Shown here: in pieces, positions 9,541-23,289 of the stretch
Layout of the letters: every line of letters starts with the position of its first letter
How positions within the stretch are numbered: position 1 is the first letter of the stretch
Assembly (NCBI RefSeq): GCF_022539315.1
Contig: NC_066322.1
Span: 17,184,765-17,248,764 of the forward strand
Length of the DNA: 64,000 nucleotides
Source of the DNA: Serinus canaria
Taxonomy: Eukaryota; Chordata; Aves; Passeriformes; Fringillidae
Direction: 5' to 3'
Position numbers and translations under genes: made by a program
Notes under the pieces: generated by a model
What the model was told of the DNA's origin: nothing
What the model saw: the letters and a program-made list of their open reading frames with translations, nothing else
Databases searched by the model: none

Positions 9541-12500
9541 GCCACGCACGGATGGATTCCTGCGGGAGCATGATTGCTGTATGCACTGATACTGATCCAG
9601 GTATGTCTGCTTACATGCAGCTGTAATGTTACACAGCCTCCAGTAATGCGTAAAATAAAGAATATTAACGTTTCACTGCCTGTCGTGATTCTAGTTTTCA
9701 TTCATAGTAATACTTAAGGTTTTTATTTCAGTAAGAAGCGCGGAGCAGCAAATCAGCGCTCTTTCTGCCTCTGTCAGCATCCAGCCTTTGTTGGGAGAAA
9801 GCGATGATTCAGCCCCTGGGCTAATCTCAGATGCAACGTGTGTTTGCTAGAAAGAGTAATATACTGCATTTTATGATTAGGAAAGAGTTTGTTCATCATT
9901 GTCCTTACATTATCTGCCAGGGAGCAAGGCACTCCTCTTGGCCAGTGAATCAGGAGCAGTGAACTCTGGAGCTTTATGGAGAGGTTTGATGCTGCTGCTT
10001 TATGGGGTGAGTTGTCAAACACATGAAACGTGACAGCTGTGCACTTGTACCTCAAGTGTACAACCACAGCAGATCAAACACATTGCAATTCTGCATCTGC
10101 CTGCCACGGTTTTCTTTCCCTCTTACTCCTCCTGAACGAATTGGACCTTTTGTGTCCCTACCAGCCTTGGAAGCTTAATGTTTCTTTCTCATTTTTAACA
10201 AAGATGTGCCAGTTGTGGATTCCAATGGTTATTGTATGTCTTACAAGTAAAAGATACAAGCTCCACCAATTCTTTGCCATCTTAAGTGAGTCTTTGTGAT
10301 TCATGCTTCTCAGCTCTACAGATTATGTTTTTTTCTTTATGTCACTGTAACATATAATTTTGCAGTTGCTTTAAGCAGAGAGTATTAAAAACAGTATTAC
10401 TATGGTAAGCTTGTCTTCCACCCAAATGAGTAACCTCACAAAAAGTATTTCACTGCCTAGTCATAATTGATATTTGGAAGCAGCAAGGTTTTAATTAAAA
10501 GTTCTGTTGATGATACATAAATTTCCAAAATTCATTTTGATTTCCACTTAATTAGCTACATAAAGCTAATAAGTAGGGACAATAGAGATGCAAGTCAATG
10601 ACAGAAGAAAGTACCACAACACCTTTTCAGGACATGAACTACTAGGTTAAAACAAGACAGTAAGTTTTATAGACAATTTAAATACTAATTTTGTCTATGG
10701 TCATCTTTTCCCCGCTTGTAGTCTCTTCAATGAAAATAAATGTCATTCATGTGGAATTTATCCCAGTTGCCACAGCAGGTGTAGCTAGCAATTGTTATAT
10801 TTAGGTGGGTTTTTTTCAAGATTTCTCAACATCTTTGCTCTTATTTTTTCCTACCATAAGTGTTAAAGAACTGCTTTTTATGAGACATTTGATTCCAAGA
10901 AACAGTCCTGGAAACTCGGCAATAGAGATTGATATAAAAAGCTTCAACTTCTTTTCTCCTTTTCATGGTATTTATTCTGTATGTACATACTTCCCCTTCT
11001 AATGCAGAATTCTTCTGTAAATATATTTGGTGAAATTAATAAGAAATTGAGCTAAAACCAGCTAAGTTGGAAGGCATTTAAAAATAAGAGGGAAAAATTA
11101 GCGTGATGCAGACCTGTTCTTTGGAGTAGACGGTTTCTTGAATGCAAAGCAAAAGTTTTGACTTTCAAGGAGTCTAAAAATCTAAGCAGTGAGTTTGCCT
11201 CATTAACTCCTACAGCTAGTAAGTCTGCTAACTCGTTGTTAAATTTGCAAGAGTAGGGGATATAGTTTTCAAGTAGTATCCACAGAAGATTGGAAGGGAG
11301 GATTCAGAATTGGTAAGATTGGTTAAAATAACTAAAGACTGAGGCAACAGTCTGATACCTAGTTGCAATAAAGTTTTGTGGATTTTTTTCTTCTTTGTGA
11401 AGACTTAGCAGAGCTCGTGAAGATCTCTTTTGCGGTGTAACACTGCTAATCCTGCCTTTTCTCAGTAGGACTTAGGTGTATTTGTGTTTTATCATCATGA
11501 CAACTCCCTGCTCCCTTGATACCGTGTTCTGGACCTGGGAGGCTTCCGTGCAGCAACTGTTAGCAGTCCTGAAGAAAGCAGGTTGCTCTCTGCTCCTCCA
11601 GGTGTCTGCTGAATGCTTGGCCGTGATTCCAGCCTGGGAAGTGCCTTGAGAAATCCTCATCTCAGTATCAGCTGTGCATAAATGCACAGTTAATATGAAA
11701 GTTAATATGATATGCAGATTTAGCACAGCATGGCTGTGTTAGCTAAGTGAAGTGAAGCAGGTGAAGTACAGGGTTCCATGAGGAGGCAGTGATTAGTGCT
11801 GGATACTGCTCTCCAGTCTGCACAATCTCTGATGCTGCGAGTGAGGGAGGGAGGGACCTGGATGTCTGGGAGGAGTGGTGCACTTGGTGTGAAAAGGCAT
11901 TTGACAGAAAGTGATGCAGGTGCAGAGGCTGCCTCTGACACCTCTGCTACTGATGCAGGAAGTTAGCTTGGGACTTTTCTGAAGGAGAAATGAACCACAC
12001 TTGTTCTAAATAATTGGTCACTGTTGTCCAACTCTGTAACTCTTGAATAGGAAAAAATAGGTATGGTATTTTTTTCCATGTACCACTTGTGAGACAATGT
12101 TCCAAAGAAAGACATGCTGCTCTCTTAAATGTGAATATTCTCTGTGGAAGCCTCCTGGTACCTGGGGTGCATGGCTCCTTTGAAAGTTACACTGCTGGGC
12201 ACTAAAGGGAACTGAGCAAAGCTTGCTCTTTGTGTCTCAGGTTCTTTTGTCTCCAACAGGAAAGGCTGTAATTGGAATATAAATAAAACCATTTTTTCCC
12301 CTGAAATGAAATGTAGACAGCTTTGGCTATCTGGCAGTAATTCTTTTTCTGAGTTTCCCTGTAAGCGATCTAACTCTTAACTGTTAAACAGGAATCTTTC
12401 CATTCAACTGAAATGCATCTTATATTCATGATTTCTTAACTGGCACTTTGAATACTTGTGATGTTTGGTGGTTTTTTCCTTTTAATTATGGGTTCCAAAA

Positions 12501-15500
12501 TTACACCTATGAACAAGAGTGAGTGTACTGTTGTTTTCTAAAATGAGGTCATTTTTTCTCCTTTTGGCTTTGAGTGCAGCTTCACAAACAGTTGCATCAG
12601 CACTACTGATGAGTAAACTAGCAAAATGGTAGATACAATTGGGTGAGAAAAAGGACAGGAATCACTTGGGCTTTGCTACTGGAAAAAAATTGTAATGTGG
12701 AACCATTTATCACGTTAAAGCTCAGTAATTTATTTAAATGTATCTAAATATTATTCTTAGTTTCTGCATGATATTTTCATAGAAATGATTCATAAAAACA
12801 GATACGTTACATAAGGAAACTTGATTGATTTTTTTTGCTGGAAGCAATTATTTCTTTGTATGTGCTTATGGTGTTTTTAGGAGCACTGTGAGAACTGTGA
12901 GAAGTTGTATGCTTTTGATTAGAAAAAATGGGAAGACTTCTGACTGGGTTCTGCTTTAATATTAGAAATGGAAACTGTATCTGGAAGACTCTAGAAGAGC
13001 AATAACATCGTAAGTATTATAACAAGTTCTGTGGTTGGGAAAGAAAGGTATTTTTAAATTAATCAGAGGAGTAGACCATTTGGGATCAACTGGAGACAAG
13101 CTACTGGCTGATGTCACTTGAAGGAAAAATTAAGATGTTATTTGGAGCCAGTGTGTGGCAAGATTTGTCCCTTTAGACAGCTGCTACTTTCAATTGCTTT
13201 GGGCAAAGTGCAGTTACTTTTTCTTATGAGTCATTAGAATTAAAGGAATGTAATCTTAGAAGTCCTGATTTGTATTTGCAATCAATAACAGCTGTAATAT
13301 TTATGTTAACATTACAGTTAATGCTGTGCTTCCTGGTGTAAGGGCACTTCTCATAGATATTTGAGTCTCTTTTGTTTAGATATAAAAGTTCAGCACTTGC
13401 AAGCACTTAAACAATGCTCCTGCTAAATACCAAAAAAATGGAACCAATTTCCCCAAATAAAAAGACTCATTCCATATTAAAAACTTTAAAAAAAATTATT
13501 TTTTTCCCATTCACATTTGCTTTTCTTTACACTTTAATTTTCAGTGACAGACAGCAAAGTAAATGTGAGTTTACAACAGCTCAATAAATAAGGTATTCTT
13601 CACTCCTACATTTCTCTCTTGTTGGCAATGTCAAGTTTTCTGAAAATAGTCTTTGGAACTGGGAGAGGAGGTTGTTTTTAGAAATTTGTTTGGGTCTAAA
13701 TACCATGTACAAATTTAGAATCAAAGCAGCAATTTGTAAGGAGAATGTTTTTCTCTGACAGGCATGAGCCACAGTGCCAGCCAATGTTTCTTTAACCTGC
13801 TGCATCTGAGGTGTCTGGAGGGCTGGTCCCTGTGCCTTTGATGACACACAGCGTTGTAACCATTTGGGTGCATTCTGAGTGTGCTTTTATGAAGCAGAAA
13901 CTTTGTAGTAGACAGCACTGAAATGACATATTGCAACTTGTTGTAATTACTGGGTAGTGTGTTCAGGAGCAGTCCCTGTAACGTAGTGTAAAATAATGCT
14001 CTTCTCTCTGTTCAAAAGGCCAGGAGAAAGAGACTGATGTTTCACTCCTTAAAAGTGCTGAGTGGCCTGGAGGTCACTTGGTGCCTCAGGCCACTTGGCC
14101 TGTAGAAATAAGGTCTTTTTTAAAAACACACCTAAAAATAGATTAGAAGTCTATTTTTAATCTCCTGGAAATCTGTTTTCTGATCTGTAATGTTAAATGA
14201 AACTTGCAGGATACTTGGGGGTTAGGATGTAGGATTCTCTACCTATTCACTGCTGCTTTTTGACTGGGGTTTTCCTGAGCTTTCCATGAAAGCATCTGTA
14301 AGGAGAATGAAGAGAAATGGACATTACTTTAGCCTGAGTTCCTGCTGTCAGAAGACTTGACCACTTGTGCAGGGAGATAGATGAGACCAAGCTATCAGCT
14401 TGTTTTGGATGCACAGCTTTTCCTCTCTCAGAGTGAACCCAGGCAGCTGTGCTGCTGCTGCTGCTGTCACAGCTCTGGGTTGGAGTGCCCAGCCCTCAGC
14501 ATTCTCAGGCTTGAGGAAAGGGCATCTCATCCTTCTGTGTTCTCTCCCTCCTCTCCTTATGAGCATTCAAAATCCAGCAGAACTGACACCCTCCTCTGTA
14601 AGGAAACGCTGCTCAGTTGAAAGTGAGGACAGTTTTCTGAGCTGTTCAGGTTTCTAAAGGTCTAGCATTGAATTAATGCCATGCTGGACTGGAAATAACT
14701 GGTCATATTAAAAGAGAAGGGAAGATGTCATCTGGTTTTGCTCTACACTGTCTTTCATGTTCTTTTCCTCCATTTTTCTTCCATCTTTTATTCATGCAGT
14801 TGTGTGTAAAAATATATAATTTGTTGACTCTTGTTTTGGGGATATTGCCACGTATAGCTGTGGATTTAGAGATTTGATCAAGTACTGTTTAAGTCAATTG
14901 AATGTAATGACTCCACTAGCTCTCAATGGAGATAAATTGAATTCTTTGCAGAGTTTGCAGGGGCTGCCAAAAGTATCTCAGTGTTTTAATTTCTGTATGT
15001 TTGTGTATAATACTTGTGAGACAAAATATTATTATTTCAAAATGTGAAATTCTTTTTTTACTTCTGTTTAGTTAAAATATGTATGATATCAACTATAGTA
15101 AACCCTGCTGGCTGACACAGTCTAAAGTCCAGCTATTGCCAACATAATTTGCCCTCTGCACTGTACTTCAGCAGTCTTTAATTATGTGATAAGATTTAAA
15201 AACAGATATGCCTCACATTTTTTCTCATCAACCACAGGTGATGTATAATACTGTTCTCTCTCTGTTTGACAGTACAAGAAAAGAATGTCCTTGCCTTTAT
15301 TGCAGTTTTAATGAATGTTAGGAAATTATAAACCATTTGCATTAGTTACTCTGAATTTAATGCATCGTTAAGGTGTCAAGAGAGTTAGTTGGTTGACTCC
15401 AGTGCCTTTGAATTAAACAGTGATAATGAGACAATTGCTCAGAGTTAAGTTATGGTGTTAATTATTTAGCTGACTTGTGATTATTATATTACTGAAAAGA

Positions 15501-16390
15501 AAAAACTTTATACATGGGGAAACACAAGTTTTAAGTCAGCTTCCAATTTACTGACTAAAGCAAATAAATAATAGAAATAATTTCCAAAAAGAAAACTTAG
15601 ATGTGATTTCATACTCTTTTTAGAATACTTTGAAGAAAATATATGTTGTCTTTATGATTGTATGTTTGTGTTGGAGGACTGGGACAATTGTATATACAAG
15701 CAATTGTTAAGTAGCTAATAGTCAAGCCAAGAGCTAGTATAAATCTTGATGATGATGATGATTACTATAATTACTATTATTTAATTGATGAATTGTTTGT
15801 AACTGCAATCACCTTTAAAGAGTGCTGTACACAGAAAAGAAAAAACAGGTTTGTTCCACGTGGAACTGAGGAGTGCATACGTGTGGAGTACAGTGTGGCC
15901 AGAACTCACCTGACTTGGCACTGCAGAACGTGGCATTGGACTGGAATGTTTTGGACTGTATATGTGCACTACAGTTATCCAACAAACCTTTAATTGGAAA
16001 GCTTCCACTTTCAGTGGTGAGATTCCTGTTTCCACTGGAGCAGAATTTCCAAACAGAAGAAGAGGACATCACCAGAGGCACTCCAGACATGTAATGTTCC
16101 TTATTCAGCAAATCAGATGAACAGGTGCTGAAATGTTGGCTCTTCAAGCAGTCCCAGTAGAGTTATCACAGAAAAATGTGTATCTTTACAACAAAGTAAA
16201 AGGAAATGGGCAACCCTGAAAAAAACCACAACCAAGATGTTCTAATTTTTGTATATCACAATGCAATTTTTCTGCAATTTGCTCAGTTAAACAATATATT
16301 TGGTGCAATTCACAAGGTGACTTTTCAAATCCACTTATAGTGTTTGCATTATACATTTTCATGGTGAAAGTCTTCCACTGTAACATTTTT

Positions 16391-16392
<2 letters not shown>

Positions 16393-16476
<84 letters not shown>
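16393..16476. repeat. (ATCT)21 microsatellite
   Basis: Twenty-one uninterrupted ATCT units (84 bases). A plus frame across it encodes a chance ISIY-type repeat. Uninterrupted length suggests it is variable between individuals. Confidence 0.98.
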
Positions 16477-18235
16477 CACATATAGAATTAGGATTAATTT
16501 TGTATTTTTTTTATTTTTAGGTATTCTTGGGTTTTGTAGTCAATATTTTTCTAGTATTTGTCTAATCAGTAAGCTATGGTGTTGAATAGTGTCATTGGAA
16601 GTAGAAGCCTAAACAAAATTCCTCACTTGATTTGAAAGGCAGGCTGTCTTTCTGTACTTAAACACTGCTGTATTTAATGTAGTTTCATGTCTTTTTGTAT
16701 GTTTTTACCAGGACTGCTGTCTTAAGTCTTAGCTTTGAAACAACACTATGGAGCATGATATCCTTCCTATGACTAGAATTGTGCAAAGGAACATGTCTGT
16801 ATGAATTAATATACAGAATAAGGCCTTGGGAGGGGAACCACTACAGCTCCTGATATCAATGCAGACTAACAATTAAACCCTAGGTAAGAATCTATAATAG
16901 TGCCAATGCAAAATTAGAAAATAATCATAATATTAACAAGTAGCAGTGGTAAAAGCGGGGGCTTTGCTAGAATTCATTGTTAGTAATAAAGGAAAAGTTA
17001 ATAATACATTCTGGACCTCCTAAACTGACAAAATTAAGACATAAATTATATTTACTTTTGAAACAATGTATGACACCACTTTAATATCTATCCCCAAATA
17101 TGAAATTAAAAGTTTTAATATTTAAGAAATATAAATTTTCAAGTCATGTTCTCTGAAAAAAAATATTACAAATACTATTGACTACTACTTTTGAGAACTA
17201 TGTGGAAAATAATTTCTTGCTTTCTTATTCAGTTTTTAAAATTAATTTTCAAGAGCATTTAGACGTCTATAAAGTGAGTATGAATCAGGTTTTATTGTTT
17301 CCTTGTGTCATCAAGCAATTTTCCTTCCTTGTTTCAAGGCTTTCACAGATCAACAGAGGATCAAAAAATCACTAAACATGATAGAAAGTTTTTTGAAAAA
17401 TCTGAAAAAATTGACAAAGCATTCATAGGGAATTATATTGTCTGAAGAAGCTAGTTGACCTGTTGAGGCTAACAGATTTGCCATTAGAGTATCCTTACCA
17501 ACCCTTCTTTCCATGCTGTGGAAAGCTGAAGGAGGCACAGTGACACACTGTGCAGCTGCTATGGCCAAAGTTCAGACTGAGCTAAGCCAGGCTTAGGAGC
17601 TATCTTGAGCATACAGATGAGTGATGCCATCCAAAGCACGTGCTGTCTTTTTACCTGAAAGTCTGATGCTATAATGTAAAACAAAATACCTTGTATCAAC
17701 AAGCACTGTTTTGTTCTGCACTTGGATTGTGCTGATTTTAATTACCAGTCGGAACATTAAAACCTGGATTGTTTTCTGACCCTCTGTATGTTGAATTATT
17801 GGGAAACATTTTGTTTGGTTTTAGGACTGCTTGGCACCAATTTTATTTTTTCCAATTGTATGCCATTACAAAGTGCATATTTTTCGATTTTCTGCTGTTC
17901 TGACATCATCAAATCCTAGTCACTACCCTGTTCTACAGTGCTTTTGTTGCTAAGAGCCTCAACTCACAGAGCAAAAGGAAATATGTGCATGTGAAGGAAA
18001 GAATCGGGTGTTATTTCAAAATTCCTCCTGCTGTTTGTGGTGTGCTTCGTGTTGGAGATTAGGGAACCAAGTTTTCTAAATCTCAGAGCTCTCTGGCTTA
18101 AGCCTTTGGGAATGAAACACTTTCTCTAGACCTTTCTGGTTTGCAGAGCCCAAAGATGCACCCAGTTACTGCTTTGTTTACTTAAGAGCCAAGGACATAT
18201 TTAACACAGCTGCAGAACTGCCTCCATTATACTCC

Positions 18236-18420
18236 TTTGTGCAGGCACATCAGAGGGAGGAAAATGCAAGGAGGAATGTGAGGTGGACACTGAAGGAAGC
18301 CAGGGGAGGAAGAAAAGAAAGTGACAGGAAAGGAAAAGGTGATAGTAAAATAGAATATAAAGTAGAAGAGAGGGGGAAAAAGGGGAGACAGTGACCTGGA
18401 AAAGAAAAAGAGAGATTGCG
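18236..18420 (+). repeat. Purine-rich (polypurine) stretch
   Basis: The plus strand is overwhelmingly A and G for roughly 180 bases, with short pyrimidine interruptions; a second, less strict stretch follows at about 18630-18725. This is low-complexity DNA that can form unusual structures; no coding signal. Confidence 0.6.
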
Positions 18421-21400
18421 TTCCTGTGAATTCTGTGGATAATACTCAGCACATTTGTCTTAATGTGGTTTGATGTCTTGTCATAATGCTGACGTGGTGC
18501 ATCAGTGTAAGGGTTTCTAGTGCAGCATGGTAAGCTCCCAGTGTGCTGTTTTACAGGTCCTCAGTAGCTTCTGGACAGTTATAATCAGGACAATAATACC
18601 AATGGAGAGGGTAATGCTGCAGGTGAGGTGTAAATAGATGAGAGAGACAGCGTGTGATGAGAGACACAAATGGAGAAGACAGAAAAACTGGAAGAAAACT
18701 GAAGAAGGGACAGGAAGAGGTTTGTGAACAGACAGCTTTCCAGAAACAAGCCTTTGTTCTCTTATGGACAGTAAGTACTACTGGCAGAAATGCTCTCTCA
18801 AGTGGGAGGTGACAGGAGAAACTGACTGACCTCAGATGAAAAATGGAGCACGTGTTCAGAGCGAGTAAACTAAAGGAGGGGAGGTGAAGGTCTGTTACTA
18901 CCTAAGAATGTGGTAGGATATGTTACGGTGACCTGTGCTGGAAAGGTGTGACACTTGTTCTGCAGCACTCACCTGAGTAGGTGTAGCACAGTATGCATCA
19001 ACTCATAAAATGTGTCTGCTGTTTGGAAAGCCAAGATAACACTTTCCCTTCAGGGAAGCATACAGCTCAGCCACTGTTAACTAGGTACCTGCAGGGTGTA
19101 AAAAAAGCCTGAAGCATACAGATTTGTTCTTTGGTCTATGCAAATTTTTTTTGGAGAGGAAGAGTTTTTTAGAAATGGAGTATTTTTTTTTTTATTTCTA
19201 TTCACCATTTCCCTGCTATTTTTCAGGGGTTTTTGACTGAAACCAAATTCAGATCCTTTCTTTTCAGTCTCCTCTTTTCAGGCTTGGGCTTTCTGAATTA
19301 AATGCTGCAATATTAGCTGCCTGCAGTTCCTGTGATTGGACTCCATGGGTGGCCGAAGTAATTTTCAGACAATGGAGCTGGTTCTTTTCTCACTCACACC
19401 ACTGTAACTCATTGGCTTCAGTGAAGTTACTCTTAATTCACAGCGTTTGTGAAAGAAGAGTTGTGCTTGCTCTTTCATATGTTCTTTAATCTCCATAATA
19501 TTTTTGTGTTTACATGTATAATTGATTTTCTGGGAATATATCCTGCTGCTGGCAGGGAGACCTAGGAACTTCCTAAGACAAAAATAAATGTAAGCATTTT
19601 TTAGGTCACTGAATTCAATCCACTGCTTCTACAACACCATGTTATATAATTTCTTTCATAAACTTCTCAGGCTTTAAACATTCATTAACATCTATTCCTA
19701 TTACAGTGGGTAAAGGTTAGTTACGTCCTGTGTAACTTTAAAACCACAGCTGAAATAATCTTCAAATGCTCTAAAAGTATTTTTCTTTCTCACCTATGTC
19801 TCACTTTTCAGTACAGCAACCATGATAAAGGCTTCATTCTTGGCAGAAGAAGGCTCAGCTCTGGGAAAGCATGATTCTGAAATAACAGACATACTTTGGA
19901 AAGGTTATTGTGTATTTTTCTTTTATGGTCACATCCCTCTTGCAGATTTTAGTGGGAGTAGTCATCTGACAACAAATTTTTACCATACTTGAAGTGCCAC
20001 TCTGAAAGTAATTCCAGAAGGAGAAGGGTACGGAACAGGTGTGTACAACTCAGCTGAGGATACATTACTGCAGACTTTGACTACTTGTCGTGGGCTGCCT
20101 TCCAATTACTGCCCTCTTGTAACAAATCCCATCCATTTTATCCAAATTTGCTCTTCATTTATGGAATTCATAGGTCTAATTGGAATGAAGTTGAAAATCA
20201 TCAATATAATCAAAAGTTTTATTGTAGTTAAAGGACAGATAAAAAGAACAGTCCTATTTTTCTCTTACATAGTACAAATAAGATGATTCAGCAGAAGCCA
20301 ACAGAATTATGCTGCTGCCTGCAAATGCTACTGTGAAACCTACCTTTGCTATGCATATGTGCTCATATGGAATACACTGTTATTTTTTGCCTTGTATTGC
20401 TAAATCTCTGTTGTGCAGCTCACCTTAGCAAGCCCATTGCCAGTACTTCCCTTCTGTTCTGAAGCTTCTCTTCAGAAGCTGCAGCTGTTATGAGGAAAGC
20501 TCTTGGCAGTTGCTGTTTAGCAGGGGCAACTTTGGTTTGCAGCAGCTGGAAGATGATGGCTGCACATCACAAGGGAGGGTGGAAGAGATGTATCAATTGT
20601 GAAAGCCAGATTGTGGCCACTGTATAGCAGCCAGTTGGCTGTGATACTGCTCTGGTGATTCTTTATCCCACCCTTTGGCTACTCTATTTCTGATGCAGAA
20701 AAAGGTGCTTCAGTTGCATCATGCAAGTACAGTAAGCCTTATACTTTTAAGACTTGCTGGAAATGCTCAAAGTAATTGTGTGGTCTGTTCATGCAATGCT
20801 TTGTTGGAGTCGTAGAGCACTCCCTTAGTTTTGTTGGCATTACACTGCCTATAGAATATGGGCCTGAGGTCTCTGGGATTGCTGGACATGGGACATCCAA
20901 GGTTGAGAATGCTGCATGTAAGCAATAACATGATGAGATTATTAGATACCAAGAATCCTAGACATACACAGTTCTCAAAATCTCCCTGAAAAACAATTCT
21001 GGTTGGAAAAGAGGACAGACAACCAATCTAAGACAATCTGGATATGGTAGCCATATCCAACCATGTCTACGGGTCTCCCTTCTACTGCAACGCCTTCATG
21101 CTTCCCAATAGCTAGTTCTTTGTTTGCAAATTTCCTTTGTCAAAAGTGTGAGAGGTACCCTGCTGTATGCTCATGTGGAGAGCAGTTGCCAGTCAGGAAT
21201 CCTCAGTGCATCACCATTCTCCCCTTTACAGTCAGCAGCTCTGAACCCAGCATGTGTTAGGGCTGTTGAAAGAGGCCATTGCCCCTGGTCACGATCTGCT
21301 GCATGCTCAACAACATGCTGATCTCAGGCCAAGAAGAGAGCAGCGAGGCAGGACAAACTCGTTTTTTTCACCCACGCAGCATGCTGGGCCAGAGGAATTC

Positions 21401-22022
21401 TTTGGTAGGCTCTGTGCTACACAGGCATGATACAGAGGCTTGGGGAGAGTCTGGTTTGTCTTCTAGATGCTTCCTAACCTCCAAGTGCGTAATGGTGAAT
21501 AGGTGGTTTTGAGGCTTAGAGCTCTGATAAGTGGTCTTTGGCAGAGTTACCCATTCATTTTAAAACATTGCCACTCTCAAGTGCCTATTTTACTCTGCTG
21601 TTAGTGATTACTACACTCTTACAGTGGAGACTCCAGGTCACAGGCTGGCATGTTAAAAGAATACCTACATTCATTGTTGTGCACTCCTAGAATGATCCTG
21701 ACCTCAGGCAGTTGAGGAAAAATCACATTTTAAAACACAGCAGCTAAATCTGCCAGAGCTTGTTGTTCAGAGCCTTTGGCCTTTGCTTCTTAACCATGAG
21801 AGGAAAGAGTCCTTGCTGGTACCTGCAGGTCTGAGGACAACCATTCGTGCCTTTACTGCCACTGCAGGTCCTCTGTCACCTCAGAAGTTCGCTGCTTGTC
21901 CATATGGAGTACTGGTGACACAACTTAAAAGAGAAAAGGATATATGTAAAGAAACTTCGAAGTCACTGATACTCTATTAAGCAAAAAGTGAGGGCTGTTC
22001 TTTGGAAGGTGAATTAATGAAG

Positions 22023-22054
22023 AAAATTCCAAGAAAAAATTCTCTTGGAATTTT
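22023..22054. repeat. Perfect 12-bp inverted repeat between ALG14 and TLCD4
   Basis: Arms aaaattccaaga (22023-22034) and tcttggaatttt (22043-22054) with an 8-base loop. No role recognised. Confidence 0.8.
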
Positions 22055-23289
22055 TATGGTTTATGTGATCTTAAAAGTAGTTTATGATCCTACCATGGAG
22101 TTCTTAGGATTTAGTGGCTATTCTGATTCACTAAAAATTGCAGATGTAGTAGAAAATAGGTTGAAATATTAATTTATATCAAGAATTATATGACATCAAA
22201 GTAAAACATGAGGTTTTAATCTTAATTTCACTAAGAAATTAGATGATTGTGTTGATATTGTGTTCATATGGTATTGCTGTCTTTATTTGTCCATCTGTTT
22301 TTGAAATGGAAGGAGATTGGAAGCAGGAATGGGATCCCCTTCTTCACTTGTCTGAGGATATCTCATAACATTTTGTTAACAAAAATCAATTCAAAAGCTG
22401 GTCAATCATAAGACACAAGTCCACAGGAAAGCAAACTTCAATGGTTCCGATGTTTACACAAACACCTGGTCGTTGGTTCATGCCCAGCAATGGATTACGC
22501 CAAGCTGGCTGGAAACAGTTAGAGATGCTGGCAGTGTGCCCTGCCCACCTCCCACAGGTTCCCACTTCTGCAGCAGGAATGGCTCAATGCCTCATTAATC
22601 AGCACCTGGGTTTCTGCATTTTGCAGATTGGCGCATTAAGGCAAGCCAACATCAGTTTCTATTCAGGCTTAAGCCAGAGCATTCCTGCCGTGGGAGATGT
22701 CTTGCAAGAGAGATCAGTGTACATAGTGGGGTAGATGCAGCTTAAACTATAGACTGAGATGTATATTAGTACCTTCATCATTATTTTGACAGAGGAGAAT
22801 TTTTAATTTATTAAGAAATCATTAATAGAAATGTAAAGCTGAGGTAGTTAAGGATGTAGATGATAGCAGAAGAATGCCAAGAGGAAGAGTCATGACCATT
22901 ATATTTTCTAGTTGGTGAAAGACTACATCTATCTATCATATTTAATTTTGTCACCCTAAGTTTGCTTCTGTTTTTCAACACAACAGCTCAAAAAATGTAA
23001 ACTAAAAAAAAAATAATTTGTCATAAATCACAGCATTGAACTTAGCAAATGACAAGTATTGGCAATACCTGTTCTCTCACGATGGGTGTGTTCCCCATGG
23101 CTCTGTGCTGTATAGGACTCCCAGAGAGTGCCTAAATGGATTCCTAGGGCACGAGCAGTCACGTCAGCATTTTTCCCATGACACATTTCAGAAACCGAGC
23201 TGTGTGACACAGTGACTAAAATGTTGGAAAGTGAGGTGCTATGTCTGACTGGCCTTTAACCTGCCCCAGCACACACACCAAGAACATTC

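Larger units (their letters stand above)
8480..9545. promoter_or_regulatory. CpG-island promoter of ALG14
   Basis: Strongly CpG-rich block spanning ALG14 exon 1, its upstream side and the start of intron 1. No TATA box is evident, as usual for housekeeping CpG-island promoters. It contains two ZNF143/THAP11-like sites in inverted orientation, two ETS-like cores near 9028-9036 and 9076-9083, and a minisatellite at its far end. It may also drive a divergent plus-strand transcript; a donor-like ccag|gtatgt occurs at about 9600, but no protein is recognisable there. Confidence 0.8.
9607..23280. other. Gene-poor interval between ALG14 and TLCD4
   Basis: About 13.7 kb of AT-rich DNA with no recognised exon on either strand. 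It contains a tetranucleotide microsatellite at 16393-16476, purine-rich stretches near 18230-18730, a short trinucleotide run (gat)5 at 15748-15762 and small inverted repeats (14133-14159, 22023-22054). Undetected non-coding RNA exons or enhancers are possible but nothing in the sequence points to one. Confidence 0.7.

Noticed and set aside
9072..9701. 209-codon minus-strand frame with 14-residue repeats
   Set aside because: It is produced by the 42-bp GC-rich minisatellite; unit length divisible by three and lack of stops in GC-rich DNA explain it. No family match.
16340..16585. Frame with repeated SIYL residues
   Set aside because: Direct translation of the (ATCT)21 microsatellite.
22441..22734. 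97-codon plus frame in the intergenic interval
   Set aside because: No recognisable domain, no flanking splice or CpG signal, length within chance expectation for 64 kb.
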